A DNA stretch of 53,022 nt from assembly GCF_001641695.1 (NCBI RefSeq), contig NZ_LSEF01000085.1, positions 134,314 through 187,335 of the forward strand, read 5' to 3'. The stretch's first letter is position 1. Every line of letters begins with the position of its first letter. The stretch is from Bradyrhizobium neotropicale (GTDB taxonomy: Bacteria; Pseudomonadota; Alphaproteobacteria; Rhizobiales; Xanthobacteraceae). Under the pieces are notes generated by a model. The model was not told where the DNA came from and searched no databases. It saw only the letters and a program-made list of their open reading frames with translations. Below, in pieces: positions 34,534 through 43,273 of this stretch. A program made the position numbers and the translations under genes.

Positions 34534-35565
34534 TCAGATCAGCCATTTCGGCACCCAGCGCTCCGGCCGCGGCGCCCGGGCAAGATCCGCCTTGGCTTCG
34601 GACAGTTTTGCGGGCTCGCCGTCGATCATCGGATGCACGTCGTATTCGAAGCTCGGCATGACGCGGCCGTCGGCATAGAGCCCGAAGTTCATCGCATACC
34701 AGAGCCCGAGTTCGGGCTGCGCCCGCCGCATCTCCTCGCGCAAGTCCCGTAGCAGGGATTCGATCGACGCGGCCTCCTCGAACGGCTGCGGCCCGCGTGA
34801 CAGAACCCGCGCCTGATATTGCGCGCCGACGATCGCGACCTCGAAGCGCGTCTTGTCCCAGGCATTCTTGCCCTTCGGCAGGTGCGCCGCGAGCCGCCAG
34901 CCAAGCTCGGCCATCAGCCGGTGATTGGCCCAATAGTCCTCGCGATCCCGGCTCCATTTTTCGACGAAGCCGCGGAAGTCGGGCAGCTCCGACGACGGCT
35001 CCTCGCACGGCGCCAGCTGCTCGCCGGGCGCGCGCCCGGCCAGCCATCGCGCGAGCTCGATGGTCTGGCATTCGACCTCGTCATCCGGCAGCAGATCGTG
35101 CCAGGCGTTCTCGAACGCCTGCGAGGTCAATCGCTCGAGCAGGCCATCGAGCGTCGGCGCGAGGACCGCATAGTCGCCCTCCGAACCGAGCCCGACGATG
35201 GGCGGATTGTCCCGGTCGAGCCCCGCGCCATACCAGCCGCCGACGGCCGAGCCGTCCGGCAACCGCATGAACAGCGCGAACCTGTCGCGCAAGGCGCTGC
35301 CGTCGAAGATCGGCGCCTGGTCGGAGAACTGGCCCTGGAGCGAAAAGCAGCCAACGCTGCCCCAGGGGCGTCCCCTGAGCCAGCCGGCAAAATCGAGCAG
35401 CAGAGATGGCGCCTCGATGCCAGGCGGAAACGCGCCGCGGATGCTGTCGAGGTCGATCGGGTAAAGCGTATCTGGCAAGGCAAAAAACTGTCTGGTTGGT
35501 CCCGCGCCCCTTTTGGTCTGATTCGGTACTCCTCCGGTTCGAACCAAACTGCGTCGGTCGATCAC
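34534..35565 (-). CDS. Immunity-like protein (SMI1/KNR4- and DUF600-like features)
   Basis: The C-terminal stop at 34534 is firm; the start is not. GTG 35565 is the best candidate that avoids the divergent TPR gene, giving 343 residues; TTG 35547 is another. Two regions can be discerned. Residues about 30-120 (LYPIDLDSIRGAFPPG, GWLRGRPWGSVGCFSL, GLGSEGDYAVLAPTLDGLL) resemble SUKH/SMI1-type immunity folds. The last 110 (LWYAMNFGLYADGRVMPSFE, then YDVHPM) resemble YezG/DUF600 immunity proteins. Both are weak matches made by eye. No toxin gene is adjacent, so a function in self-protection is inference. Confidence 0.6.
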   Translation of the reverse strand: MIDRRSLVRTGGVPNQTKRGAGPTRQFFALPDTLYPIDLDSIRGAFPPGIEAPSLLLDFAGWLRGRPWGSVGCFSLQGQFSDQAPIFDGSALRDRFALFMRLPDGSAVGGWYGAGLDRDNPPIVGLGSEGDYAVLAPTLDGLLERLTSQAFENAWHDLLPDDEVECQTIELARWLAGRAPGEQLAPCEEPSSELPDFRGFVEKWSRDREDYWANHRLMAELGWRLAAHLPKGKNAWDKTRFEVAIVGAQYQARVLSRGPQPFEEAASIESLLRDLREEMRRAQPELGLWYAMNFGLYADGRVMPSFEYDVHPMIDGEPAKLSEAKADLARAPRPERWVPKWLI

Positions 35566-35604
35566 AAACGCGCTAGAGGCGCGATGGTTTCCGTCTGGCA
35601 ATCG

Positions 35605-36010
35605 ATGAAATGCGACGAAATGACCGGTATTGGGCACAGCTTGCATGCGATCTGCGTCGCATTGATCCTGCCCGCACTTTCCGTCCCCGCTGCCGCCCGA
35701 TCCCAATCAGCCGCACAGGCTCGCCAATGGTGCTTCGAGACCGAGACGGCCAGCGGCGACCAGCGCATCGCCGGCTGTTCGGCCGTGCTGCTGACCAATC
35801 CATCGAATGCGCTGGCACTCGCCAACCGAGGCGAACTGTTTCGCCGCAAGGCCGAAGCAGAGCGCGCCGTGGCCGATCTCAGCCGCTCCATCGATCTCGA
35901 TCCGAAGGATTCCGGCGCCTGGTTCAATCGCGGCATGCCCTATCGCGAACACGGCGAGGCCGATCGCGCGCCGGCTGATTTCGACAAATCGCTTAAGCTC
36001 ATTTCGAACA
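35605..36010 (+). pseudogene. Decayed secreted TPR-repeat protein gene
   Basis: The start (ATG 35605 or 35620) gives a signal peptide (SLHAICVALILPALSVPAAA). Then come WCFETETASGDQRIAGCSAV and about two TPR units (ALANRGELFRRKAEAERAVA; DPKDSGAWFNRGMPYREHGE), typical of Bradyrhizobium secreted TPR proteins. After SLKL at about 36000 the translation loses all TPR character and becomes Arg-rich noise while the frame stays open to 36381, across the next gene. I read this as a truncation: family members normally have several more repeats. The end coordinate is where the resemblance stops. Confidence 0.55.
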
Positions 36011-36157
36011 ACGACCGGTGGCGTCGAGTAACTCTCGACCGCAGCATCACATCGCGTGCGGCCGCAAGCGAAGCGCGATGTGAAACTATAGTGCATTCAC
36101 GCATCAGTCACGGACTCGGCCTATGCCTGCCGCGCTTTTCAACGCGAGCGAGGTTTG

Positions 36158-36802
36158 ATGATGAGCCGTGTTTCGAACATGCTGCGCACGCAGCGCTTCG
36201 ACGATTACCGCTACTACCACCAGAGCACCGTCAATCAGACGCTGCATCTGATCAGCGCCGTGATCTTCCTCGGCTGCTACGCGCTGCTGTTCAAAGACCC
36301 CGCACTCGCGGGCCTCGTCGGCTGGCTCGCGATGCTGACGCGGCAGACCGGACACTTCTTCTTCGAGCCCAACGGCTATGACGCCGTCAACGACGTCAGC
36401 AACGAATACAAGGAAGCGGTCAAGGTCGGCTACAACCAGACCCGCAAGATCATCCTGCTGCTGGTCTGGGGCAGCACGCCGCTCGTGCTCTACGCGGTCC
36501 CGACGCTTTTCGGCCTGTTCGATCCGCCCGCCGGCCGGCTCGACTTCATCCGCCACGTCGGCGCGGTCTGGCTCGCGATCGGCATCGGCGGCGGTCTTTT
36601 CCGCATGATCCAGCTCTTCCTGACGCGCGACGTCACGACCGGGCTGGTGTGGGTCTTCAAGGTGCTGACCGATCCCTTCCACAACATCGCGCTGTACTGG
36701 AAATCCCCGCTCAAGCTTCTGCGTGGCGAGCTGATCGACACGTCGATCGCCGATGCGGATTGGAGCGAGGAGGACGCCGAAGAGGCCACGCATCTGACCT
36801 GA
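36158..36802 (+). CDS. Integral membrane protein, possible Mpo1-like (DUF962)
   Basis: A 214-residue protein with about four hydrophobic segments. The motif order YYHQSTVNQTLHLI near residue 20 and RQTGHFFFEPN near 65 recalls the HxxxN-x2-xH and Q-x2-GH-x2-FE motifs of Mpo1-like dioxygenases, which shorten 2-hydroxy fatty acids with Fe2+. The resemblance is by eye and the family is usually shorter. ATG 36158 and 36161 are both possible, with GAGG upstream. It ends 38 bases before the promoter of the arginine leader. Confidence 0.6.
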   Translation: MMSRVSNMLRTQRFDDYRYYHQSTVNQTLHLISAVIFLGCYALLFKDPALAGLVGWLAMLTRQTGHFFFEPNGYDAVNDVSNEYKEAVKVGYNQTRKIILLLVWGSTPLVLYAVPTLFGLFDPPAGRLDFIRHVGAVWLAIGIGGGLFRMIQLFLTRDVTTGLVWVFKVLTDPFHNIALYWKSPLKLLRGELIDTSIADADWSEEDAEEATHLT

Positions 36803-36840
36803 TCGATGCACGCTGGGCGGGTGCTCTGCAAAACGCCTGC

Positions 36841-36870
36841 TTGACAAGCCCCGCCATTCGGCTGTATGGC
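36841..36870 (+). promoter_or_regulatory. Sigma-70-type promoter upstream of the arginine-rich leader
   Basis: TTGACA (36841-36846) and TATGGC (36865-36870) are separated by 18 bases. Transcription would start near 36876-36878, one to three bases before the leader ATG, making the mRNA effectively leaderless. Confidence 0.6.
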
Positions 36871-36878
36871 CGCGCCCC

Positions 36879-36968
36879 ATGATCAACTCTCGGACCCACC
36901 GCCGCGCAGCTTTCCGTCGTCGCACCCGCGACGATGATGGGTTGCGCCATGTCCGACGACGCCGCTGA
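36879..36968 (+). CDS. Arginine-rich leader peptide, 29 aa, upstream of argD
   Basis: An ORF of 29 codons begins right at the inferred transcription start and has 12 Arg codons (residues 5, 8, 9, 13-15, 17, 23, 26-29) plus two His. Its Arg codons 13-15 form the left arm (36915-36923) of a 9-bp hairpin with 36928-36936; the same arm can pair instead with 36954-36961, inside the final Arg run. An intrinsic terminator follows 28 bases after its stop, then argD. This is the layout of a transcription attenuator that reads arginyl-tRNA supply. It is inference; the Arg bias could also come from GC-rich sequence. Confidence 0.5.
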   Translation: MINSRTHRRAAFRRRTRDDDGLRHVRRRR

Positions 36969-36995
36969 AGCACTAACATCAGCAGAGTTTTCGAG

Positions 36996-37031
36996 AAGGC
37001 CGCACCCGCAAAGTGCGGCCTTCTTGCTTTT
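36996..37031 (+). terminator. Intrinsic terminator (attenuator) before argD
   Basis: AAGGCCGCAC (36996-37005) pairs perfectly with GTGCGGCCTT (37013-37022) across a 7-base loop, followed by a T-rich run to 37031. It sits between the leader peptide and the argD ribosome-binding site, inside the presumed transcript. Confidence 0.8.
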
Positions 37032-37068
37032 CGCGCGCCGTTTTCACCCGCCTCCAGAGGAGTTCGAC

Positions 37069-38265
37069 ATGACCACCGCCACCCATCCGTATGACGCGCT
37101 GATGGACATCACAGCACGGCCCAAGGCCGTGTTCGTCCGCGGCGCGGGGTCCTACCTCTGGGACGACAGTCGCAAGCGCTATCTCGATTTCGTCCAGGGC
37201 TGGGCCGTCAACAGCCTCGGCCATTCGCCGCCCGCGATCGCCGACGCCCTTGCCGCGCAGGCCAAGCGGCTCCTGACGCCGAGCCCGGCCTTCTACAACG
37301 AGCCCAGCCTCAAGCTCGCGCAAGCGCTGGTTAAGAACAGCGCTTTCGACCAGGTGTTCTTCGCCAATTCCGGCGCGGAGGCCAATGAAGGCGCGATCAA
37401 GCTCGCGCGCAAATATGGCGGCCTGCACAAGGGCGGCGCGTTCGAAATCATCAGCTTCGAAGGCGGCTTTCACGGCCGCACGCTGGCGACGATGTCGGCC
37501 TCGGGCAAGAAGGCGTTCGAACCATTGTTCGAACCGAAAGTCGCCGGCTTCAAGAAGGCGAAGCTGAACGACATCGCCTCGGTCGAAGCGCTGATCAACG
37601 ACAACACCGTCGCGGTGATGCTCGAGCCGATCCAGGGCGAGTCCGGCGTGTGGCAGGCAACCGATCAGTTCCTGCAGGAGCTGCGCGCGCTCACTGCGGC
37701 GCACGGCCTGCTCCTGATCTTCGACGAGATCCAGACCGGAATGGGCCGGACCGGAAGGCTCTTCCACTACGAGCATGCCGGGATCGCGCCGGACATCATG
37801 ACGCTCGGCAAGGGCATCGGCGGCGGTGTGCCGCTCGCGGCGCTGCTTGCGACCGAGCGCGCGTCGTGCTTCGCGCACGGCGACCAGGGCGGCACGTTCA
37901 ACGGCAACCCGATCATGTGCGCCGCGGGGCTCGCCGTGCTGGAGCAGGTCAGCAAGCCCGACTTCCTGAAGTCGGTCGCTGAAACTGGCCTATTGCTCGA
38001 GAGCGAGCTGCAGAAGGTCTCGGCCCGGCACGGCCTTGGCGGCGTGCGCGGCCGTGGCCTCCTTCTGGCGCTCGACCTCAAGCTGCCGATCGCGCCCAGC
38101 ATCGTCGCCCAGGCGTTCGAGGCCGGCGTACTTCTCAACGCGCCGCAGGTCGACGCGCTGCGCTTCATGCCGGCGCTGAACGTCACGCGGCAGGAGATCG
38201 CCGAGATGATCGATTGTCTCGACGGAATTCTCACCAAGGCCGGCGCGGCAAGACGCGTTGCGTAG
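37069..38265 (+). CDS. argD: Acetylornithine aminotransferase family (class III PLP)
   Basis: A 398-residue PLP enzyme of the acetylornithine/succinylornithine transaminase group, the fourth step of arginine synthesis. Visible features are FANSGAEANEGAIKLARK (98-115), the substrate-loop GFHGRTLATMSASGKKAF, LIFDEIQTGMGRTG with the pyridine-binding Asp (219), and the Schiff-base Lys 248 in TLGKGIGGG. ATG 37069 has GAGGAG 6 bases upstream; an extension to 36934 would translate through the terminator and is rejected. Genomes of this group may carry several class III transaminases; the Arg-rich leader upstream supports an arginine role. Confidence 0.85.
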   Translation: MTTATHPYDALMDITARPKAVFVRGAGSYLWDDSRKRYLDFVQGWAVNSLGHSPPAIADALAAQAKRLLTPSPAFYNEPSLKLAQALVKNSAFDQVFFANSGAEANEGAIKLARKYGGLHKGGAFEIISFEGGFHGRTLATMSASGKKAFEPLFEPKVAGFKKAKLNDIASVEALINDNTVAVMLEPIQGESGVWQATDQFLQELRALTAAHGLLLIFDEIQTGMGRTGRLFHYEHAGIAPDIMTLGKGIGGGVPLAALLATERASCFAHGDQGGTFNGNPIMCAAGLAVLEQVSKPDFLKSVAETGLLLESELQKVSARHGLGGVRGRGLLLALDLKLPIAPSIVAQAFEAGVLLNAPQVDALRFMPALNVTRQEIAEMIDCLDGILTKAGAARRVA

Positions 38266-38275
38266 CCACCACCAC

Positions 38276-38360
38276 CGTCGTGGCCGGGCTTGTCCCGGTC
38301 ATGCACGCTTGACGCGCAGCACGGAGAACGTGGATGCCCGGGACAATCCCGGGCATGACG
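38276..38360. repeat. Intergenic palindrome, CGTCGTGGCCGGG family
   Basis: Left end CGTCGTGGCCGGGCTTGTCC and right end GGGACAATCCCGGGCATGACG are imperfect inverted repeats, with CATGCACG / CGTGGATG inside. It lies between the convergent argD and quinone oxidoreductase genes. Confidence 0.75.
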
Positions 38361-38377
38361 TCACTTCGGAACTGCAC

Positions 38378-39352
38378 TTACGGCTTCAAGATCGAGGCGC
38401 CTGTCGTGGCGCGGCTTTCGAGATCGATATGCGCCTTTGCTGCGTCCTTCAGCGCGTAGGCGTGATTGATCGGCACGTGCAGCTTGCCGCTGATGACGGC
38501 GGCAAACAGCGTGTCGGCGCCTTCCAGGAGCTCGGAGCGCTTGCCGATGTAGTCGTTGAGCTTCGGCCGGGTCGCAAACAGCGAGCCGTGATTGTTGAGC
38601 TCGGCGATCGCGAAGGGCGGCACTGGCCCTGAGGCATTGCCGAACGAGACGAACATGCCACGCGGCTTCAGACAGGACAGCGAGCCCGGGAACGTCGCCT
38701 TGCCGACGCCGTCATAGACGACGTCGCAGCCTTCGTTGCGGCTGATCTGCTTCACGCGCGCGACGAAATCCTCCTCGTTGTAGAGGATGACGTGGTCGCA
38801 GCCATTGGCTTCCGCGAGCTCGGCCTTGGCGCGCGAGCCGACCGTGCCAATCACATGTGCTCCCATCGCCTGCGCCCATTGGCAGGCCAACAGGCCGATG
38901 CCGCCCGCCGCGGCGTGGATCAGCACGCGATGATGCGGCTCGACCTTGAAGGTCTTGTGCAGGAGGTACCAGACCGTCAGCCCCTTGAGCATCAGCACGG
39001 CGCCCTGCTCGTAAGTGATGTGGTCGGGCAGCTTGACCAGCCGCTCCCAGGGGATGTTGCGCTCGCCGGCATAGGCGCCGAGATTGTGGTAGTAGGCGAC
39101 GCGATCGCCGGGATGGAAATGCGTCCCACCCGGGCCGACAGCGACGACCTCGCCGGCGGCCTCGTTGCCGGCGATGAAGGGAAGTCCCGGCGCCTTGTAG
39201 AGCCCGGTGCGATAATAGACGTCGATGAAGTTCAGCCCGACCGCGTGCTGGCGGATACGCACCTCGCCGGGGCCCGGCGCCGGCACGTCGATGCTCTCAT
39301 AGACCAGGGCTTCGGGACCTCCGACCTTGTGCACCCGGACCGCTTTGGTCAT
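38378..39352 (-). CDS. Quinone oxidoreductase (zeta-crystallin type MDR)
   Basis: A 324-residue NADPH-dependent medium-chain reductase. It begins MTKAVRVHKVGGPEALVYE and holds GLNFIDVYYRTGLYK, the coenzyme loop HAAAGGIGLLACQWA (about 146-160), and ATRPKLNDYIG near the end. No zinc-binding cysteines are present, as in the quinone reductase branch. ATG 39352 has GGGAGG 8 bases upstream; the 21 codons before it are not family-like. Length equals the usual 324-327. Confidence 0.92.
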   Translation of the reverse strand: MTKAVRVHKVGGPEALVYESIDVPAPGPGEVRIRQHAVGLNFIDVYYRTGLYKAPGLPFIAGNEAAGEVVAVGPGGTHFHPGDRVAYYHNLGAYAGERNIPWERLVKLPDHITYEQGAVLMLKGLTVWYLLHKTFKVEPHHRVLIHAAAGGIGLLACQWAQAMGAHVIGTVGSRAKAELAEANGCDHVILYNEEDFVARVKQISRNEGCDVVYDGVGKATFPGSLSCLKPRGMFVSFGNASGPVPPFAIAELNNHGSLFATRPKLNDYIGKRSELLEGADTLFAAVISGKLHVPINHAYALKDAAKAHIDLESRATTGASILKP

Positions 39353-39443
39353 CGCTTGGCCTCCCTCGCTTCCCTCCCGCCTCGCAAGCGAAAGGCATCG
39401 CGCCTGCCTTGTCAACTCGACGCCGGATGGAACAACTTAAGCG

Positions 39444-40169
39444 TTAACGGCCGGCCTTCTTGCGATTGCGCTTTGCCAGCACGTTGAAGAACTCGACCGC
39501 CGCCGAGAACGCAATCGCAAAATAGATGTAACCGCGCGGAATGTGAAACTGGAATCCATCCGCCACCAGCGCAACGCCGATCAGCACCAGGAAGGCCAGC
39601 GCCAGCATCTTGGTGGTCGGATGCTCGGCGACGAACCGCGCCACCGGTCCCGACGAAATGTACATGATGAGGCAGGCGATCACGACGGCCGCGATCATGA
39701 TCTCGATGTCCTGCGCCATGCCGATCGCGGTGATGATCGAGTCCAGCGAGAACACCATGTCGATGACGATGATCTGGGCGATCGCCCAGAAGAAGGCGTT
39801 GCCGCCGGACGCCCCCTCGCCGCCCGCCTCGTCGGCCTCGACCTCACCGTGGATCTCGTGCGTGGCTTTGGCGATCAGGAACAGGCCGCCGCCGACCAGG
39901 ATGATGTCGCGCCAGGAGAATGCGTTGCCCTTCACGGTGAAGACCGGCTCGGTCAGGCCGATCAGCCAGACCAGCGCGCTGAGCAGGACGATGCGGAATA
40001 CCAGCGCCAGCCCCAGTCCGATCTGGCGCGCGCGGTTGGCCTGCTTTTCCGGAATGCGCGAGACGATGACGGAAATGAAGATGACGTTGTCGATCCCGAG
40101 CACGATCTCGAGCGAAGTCAGGGTCAGCAGCGCGGCCCAGGCTTCGGGGCTTGTCAACAGATGCATCAT
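39444..40169 (-). CDS. TerC-family integral membrane protein
   Basis: The start at ATG 40169 overlaps the pcs stop (ATGA), so translation is coupled; the open frame up to 40463 is a shadow of pcs. The 241-residue protein has about seven helices and two acidic membrane motifs, LEIVLGIDNVIFISV (about 21-35) and DMVFSLDSIITAIG (about 138-151), typical of TerC-family metal exporters involved in tellurite resistance or Mn2+ efflux during protein secretion. A His/Glu-rich loop lies between. The 'tellurite' label need not describe its task here. Confidence 0.88.
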   Translation of the reverse strand: MMHLLTSPEAWAALLTLTSLEIVLGIDNVIFISVIVSRIPEKQANRARQIGLGLALVFRIVLLSALVWLIGLTEPVFTVKGNAFSWRDIILVGGGLFLIAKATHEIHGEVEADEAGGEGASGGNAFFWAIAQIIVIDMVFSLDSIITAIGMAQDIEIMIAAVVIACLIMYISSGPVARFVAEHPTTKMLALAFLVLIGVALVADGFQFHIPRGYIYFAIAFSAAVEFFNVLAKRNRKKAGR

Positions 40170-40891
40170 GCGAAGGATTTGACGAGCCGGATCAGCGCGT
40201 CGCTGAAGGTGATCCAGAGCGCGATCGCGCACAGCGCAATGGTGGCGACGGGGCCGACGCGGAAATCCATTTCCAGCGTGTAGAGGCCGAGCAGCGCCCA
40301 GATCGCGATCAGCGACAGCGTCAGCCAGCGCAGCCGCACGACGCGGACCGGATGCAGCACGTGGAAGGGAATGAATGTCAACACGACCAGCGCCGCGACC
40401 AGCAGCGTCGACAGCACCGGCGGCCAGTGCAGCAGGAACAGGTAGAACGCCGCGGCGTTCCACAGCGCCGGAAAGCCGCGGAAATGGTTGTCATCGGCCT
40501 TCATGCGCAAATCAGCAAAATAGAGCGCGCTGGTGACGATGATCGCGATCCCCAGCAGCGGCGCGGCAACCGGCAGCAGGAGGCCGCTGGCGACGATCGC
40601 ATAGGCCGGCACGAACACGTAGGTGACGAAGTCGACCACGAGATCGAGCACGTCGCCCGACCAGTTCGGCTGCACGTTCTTGACGTCGAGCCTTCGCGCG
40701 ATCGGCCCGTCGATCGCGTCGACGATCAGCGCGACTCCCAGCCACTGAAACATCGCCGCCCAATGCTCGCGCACGGCCTCCAGCATCGCCAGCAGCGCGA
40801 GCGCTCCGCCGAATGCGGTGAAGACGTGCACCGAAAAGGCCGCGGCGCGGATCACCGGTGTTGGCTTCAGGGAATCCTCTTGGCTGTCCAT
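40166..40891 (-). CDS. pcs: Phosphatidylcholine synthase
   Basis: A 241-residue membrane enzyme that joins choline to CDP-diacylglycerol, giving phosphatidylcholine in one step, as in rhizobia. The CDP-alcohol phosphotransferase motif is present: DGPIARR, then GDVLDLVVD nearby (about residues 60-90), in the Pcs form with both final Asp residues. I choose ATG 40891 (MDSQEDSLKPT), because the length then equals that known for Sinorhizobium Pcs; ATG 40933 adds 14 residues. Eight or so helices are visible. It overlaps terC by 4 bases. Confidence 0.88.
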   Translation of the reverse strand: MDSQEDSLKPTPVIRAAAFSVHVFTAFGGALALLAMLEAVREHWAAMFQWLGVALIVDAIDGPIARRLDVKNVQPNWSGDVLDLVVDFVTYVFVPAYAIVASGLLLPVAAPLLGIAIIVTSALYFADLRMKADDNHFRGFPALWNAAAFYLFLLHWPPVLSTLLVAALVVLTFIPFHVLHPVRVVRLRWLTLSLIAIWALLGLYTLEMDFRVGPVATIALCAIALWITFSDALIRLVKSFA

Positions 40892-41019
40892 GGCTTCTGC
40901 TATCAGAATGAGACCGGTTTGCACATCCGCCATTGCGGCGCAGGGCCGCTCAATTCGTCACAAAATCAGGCAAAATAAGCGGACTTGAATTTGCCGCGGG
41001 GCATGTCATTTGTCCCTTC

Positions 41020-42204
41020 ATGACAGATGCATCGGTCTCTTTTGACGCGGCCGTTATCGGCGGCGGACCGGCAGGCCTCGCGGCGGCGATCGCGCTGGCT
41101 GAAGCCGGCGTGCGTACCGCGCTGGTAGCGCGGCGCACCCCCTATGCCGACAACCGCACGACCGCGCTGCTCGGCGCCTCCGTCGATCTCCTGGAGAGCC
41201 TCGGCGTCTGGTCCCGCTGCAAGGACAAGGCGGCCGCGCTCGAGGTCATGCGTCTCGTCGATGACACCGGCCGGCTGATCCGCGCCCCGGAGGTCCGGTT
41301 CTCCTGTCACGAAATCGCCCTGGAGGCCTTCGGCTACAACATCGACAACCGCTCGCTGATGCTGGCGCTGGAAGAACGCGCGGCCGAATTGCCCGAGCTT
41401 GTCCGTTTCGACGACGACGCCGAGAGCGTGGTTATCGAGGCCGACGATGTCGCCATCCGCACAGCCTCCGGACGCTTTTTGACAGCGCGCCTCGTGGTCG
41501 GCGCCGACGGCCGGCATTCGCTCTGCCGTGAGGCAGCCGGCATTGCGGTTACGCGGCGCGATCTGACCCAGACCGCGCTGACCTTCAACGTCGCCCATGC
41601 GCGGCCACATCGGAACGTCTCGACCGAGTTCCACACCCCGCACGGGCCTTGCGTGTTCGTGCCCCTGCCCGGCAACCGCTCCAGCATCGTCTGGGTCTCG
41701 GCCCCCAAGGAGGCCGAACGGCTTCGCGCCCTGACCGACGACGAGCTGTCCGCCGCGATCGAGAAGCAGTCGCATTCCATCCTGGGACAGATGACAGTCG
41801 AGCCCGGTCGCAACCTGTTCCCGCTGGCAATCGAGCGGCCAAGGTCCTTTGCCCGCGACCGCATCGCACTGGTCGGCGAAGCCGCGCATGTGGTGCCCCC
41901 GATCGGCGCCCAGGGTCTGAATCTCGGTCTCCGGGACGCCGCCGACATCGCCAAGGTCGCGGGTGACGCGATCGCGGCCGGCCGCGATCCCGGCGCTCTT
42001 GAGGTGCTGGCGCGCTACGACTGGGCGCGGCGTCCGGACATCCTAAGCCGGACCTTCGCAATCGACATTGCCAACCGCTCGCTGCTCAACGACTTCCTGC
42101 CGCTCCAGCCGGTCCGTGCGGTGGGCATGCACCTGCTCAGCGCCATCGGCCCGTTGCGGCGCTTCGCCATGCGCGAAGGTTTGACGCCCACCTGGCGGCG
42201 GTAA
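41020..42204 (+). CDS. UbiH-family FAD-dependent hydroxylase
   Basis: A 394-residue flavin monooxygenase. FAD-binding motifs are FDAAVIGGGPAGLAAAIALAEAG in part (GxGxxG near residue 10-17), VVGADGRHSLCREAAG (about 162-177) and RIALVGEAAHVVPPIGAQG (about 284-302), the latter with the Ubi-family GAQGLNLGLRDAA. This is the family of ubiquinone ring hydroxylases UbiH, UbiF, UbiI and UbiL; which ring position is modified cannot be told. ATG 41020 starts the family-like part; earlier codons to 40933 overlap the pcs start region. It is divergent from pcs. Confidence 0.88.
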   Translation: MTDASVSFDAAVIGGGPAGLAAAIALAEAGVRTALVARRTPYADNRTTALLGASVDLLESLGVWSRCKDKAAALEVMRLVDDTGRLIRAPEVRFSCHEIALEAFGYNIDNRSLMLALEERAAELPELVRFDDDAESVVIEADDVAIRTASGRFLTARLVVGADGRHSLCREAAGIAVTRRDLTQTALTFNVAHARPHRNVSTEFHTPHGPCVFVPLPGNRSSIVWVSAPKEAERLRALTDDELSAAIEKQSHSILGQMTVEPGRNLFPLAIERPRSFARDRIALVGEAAHVVPPIGAQGLNLGLRDAADIAKVAGDAIAAGRDPGALEVLARYDWARRPDILSRTFAIDIANRSLLNDFLPLQPVRAVGMHLLSAIGPLRRFAMREGLTPTWRR

Positions 42205-42213
42205 TCTGGCGGC

Positions 42214-43167
42214 TCACGGAAACGCCAGCCGCCCGGTCTGGATGAACCACATCACGCTGGTCAGCGTGACCACGGATGCGAAGGTCCCGAGCAGCACCGC
42301 GACCGAAGCGGATTCGATCCAGGCGTCGTTCTGGCGCGCGATGACGAACACGTTCAGCGCCGGCGGCAGCGAGGCCATCAGCACGGCAGTCGCGGCCCAC
42401 GGCTGCGCGAACGGACCGAAGGCCAGCATTAGGGCCAACGAAGCGAGCGGATGGATAAGGAGCTTGACCGCAATCACGCCCGGCACCTCCCAGGGCACGC
42501 GGTCGAACGGCCGTAACGCCACCGTCACGCCGAGCACGAACAGCGCAGTCGGAGCCGCGGCGTTCTGGAGGAAGGTGATGGTGCGATCGAGCGCTACCGG
42601 CAGCTCGAGATGGAGCGCCGCGACAGCCGCGCCGAAGCAGGCCGACATGATCAGCGGGTTGAGCACGATCTGCTTCAGCACCACGCCGAAGGCGTGCACC
42701 AGCGAGGGATGATCGCGGTCGGAGAGCTCGATCAGCAGCGGCACGATCGTGAACAGGAAGATGCTGTCGCAGCAGAAGATCAGCGCGGTCGGCGCCGCCG
42801 CCTTCGGCCCGAGCACGGCCAACGCCAGCCCCGGCCCCATATAGCCGATATTGCCGTAGCCGCCGGACAGCCCGGCAAGCGTCGCCTCGCGCAGCGACAG
42901 CCGGCCGAGAACCTTCCCGACGACGAGTGCAATGGTGAACGCCGCAACCGTCGAGAGCGTGGTGGCCACCAGGAACGGCGGGTTGTTCAGCTCCGAAAAC
43001 GGCGTCTTCGACATGATCGCAAACAGCAGCGCCGGCAGCGACACGTAGAGCAGGAAGAAGTTCATCCAGGCCAGCCCCGATTCCGGCAGGGACTTGGCCT
43101 TGCCGCAGGCAAAACCGACGAAGATCAGGCCGAAATAAGGAAGGGCCAGATTGAGGATATCGACCAT
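42214..43167 (-). CDS. AEC-family transporter
   Basis: A 317-residue inner-membrane carrier of the auxin-efflux-carrier/bile-acid superfamily, with about ten hydrophobic helices. Features are ALPYFGLIFVGFACGK at the start, SGGYGNIGYMGPGL (about 100-113), the conserved broken-helix region, and ASLPPALNVFVIARQ (about 268-282). Bacterial members export or import dicarboxylates such as malate. It converges with the hydroxylase gene, 9 bases apart. Confidence 0.88.
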   Translation of the reverse strand: MVDILNLALPYFGLIFVGFACGKAKSLPESGLAWMNFFLLYVSLPALLFAIMSKTPFSELNNPPFLVATTLSTVAAFTIALVVGKVLGRLSLREATLAGLSGGYGNIGYMGPGLALAVLGPKAAAPTALIFCCDSIFLFTIVPLLIELSDRDHPSLVHAFGVVLKQIVLNPLIMSACFGAAVAALHLELPVALDRTITFLQNAAAPTALFVLGVTVALRPFDRVPWEVPGVIAVKLLIHPLASLALMLAFGPFAQPWAATAVLMASLPPALNVFVIARQNDAWIESASVAVLLGTFASVVTLTSVMWFIQTGRLAFP

Positions 43168-43273
43168 TGATGAAGTGTTTTCTGAAGGCTTGGGGGCTAT
43201 CCACCCCTTACCGGCGGGTTAATTCCGGATCAGGGCACTAGCATCGGCCACAATCCTGGTCTATCGACGAAGG

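Noticed and set aside
36934..37068. N-terminal extension of argD to 36934
   Set aside because: It would translate through an intrinsic terminator and ignores the strong GAGGAG before ATG 37069.
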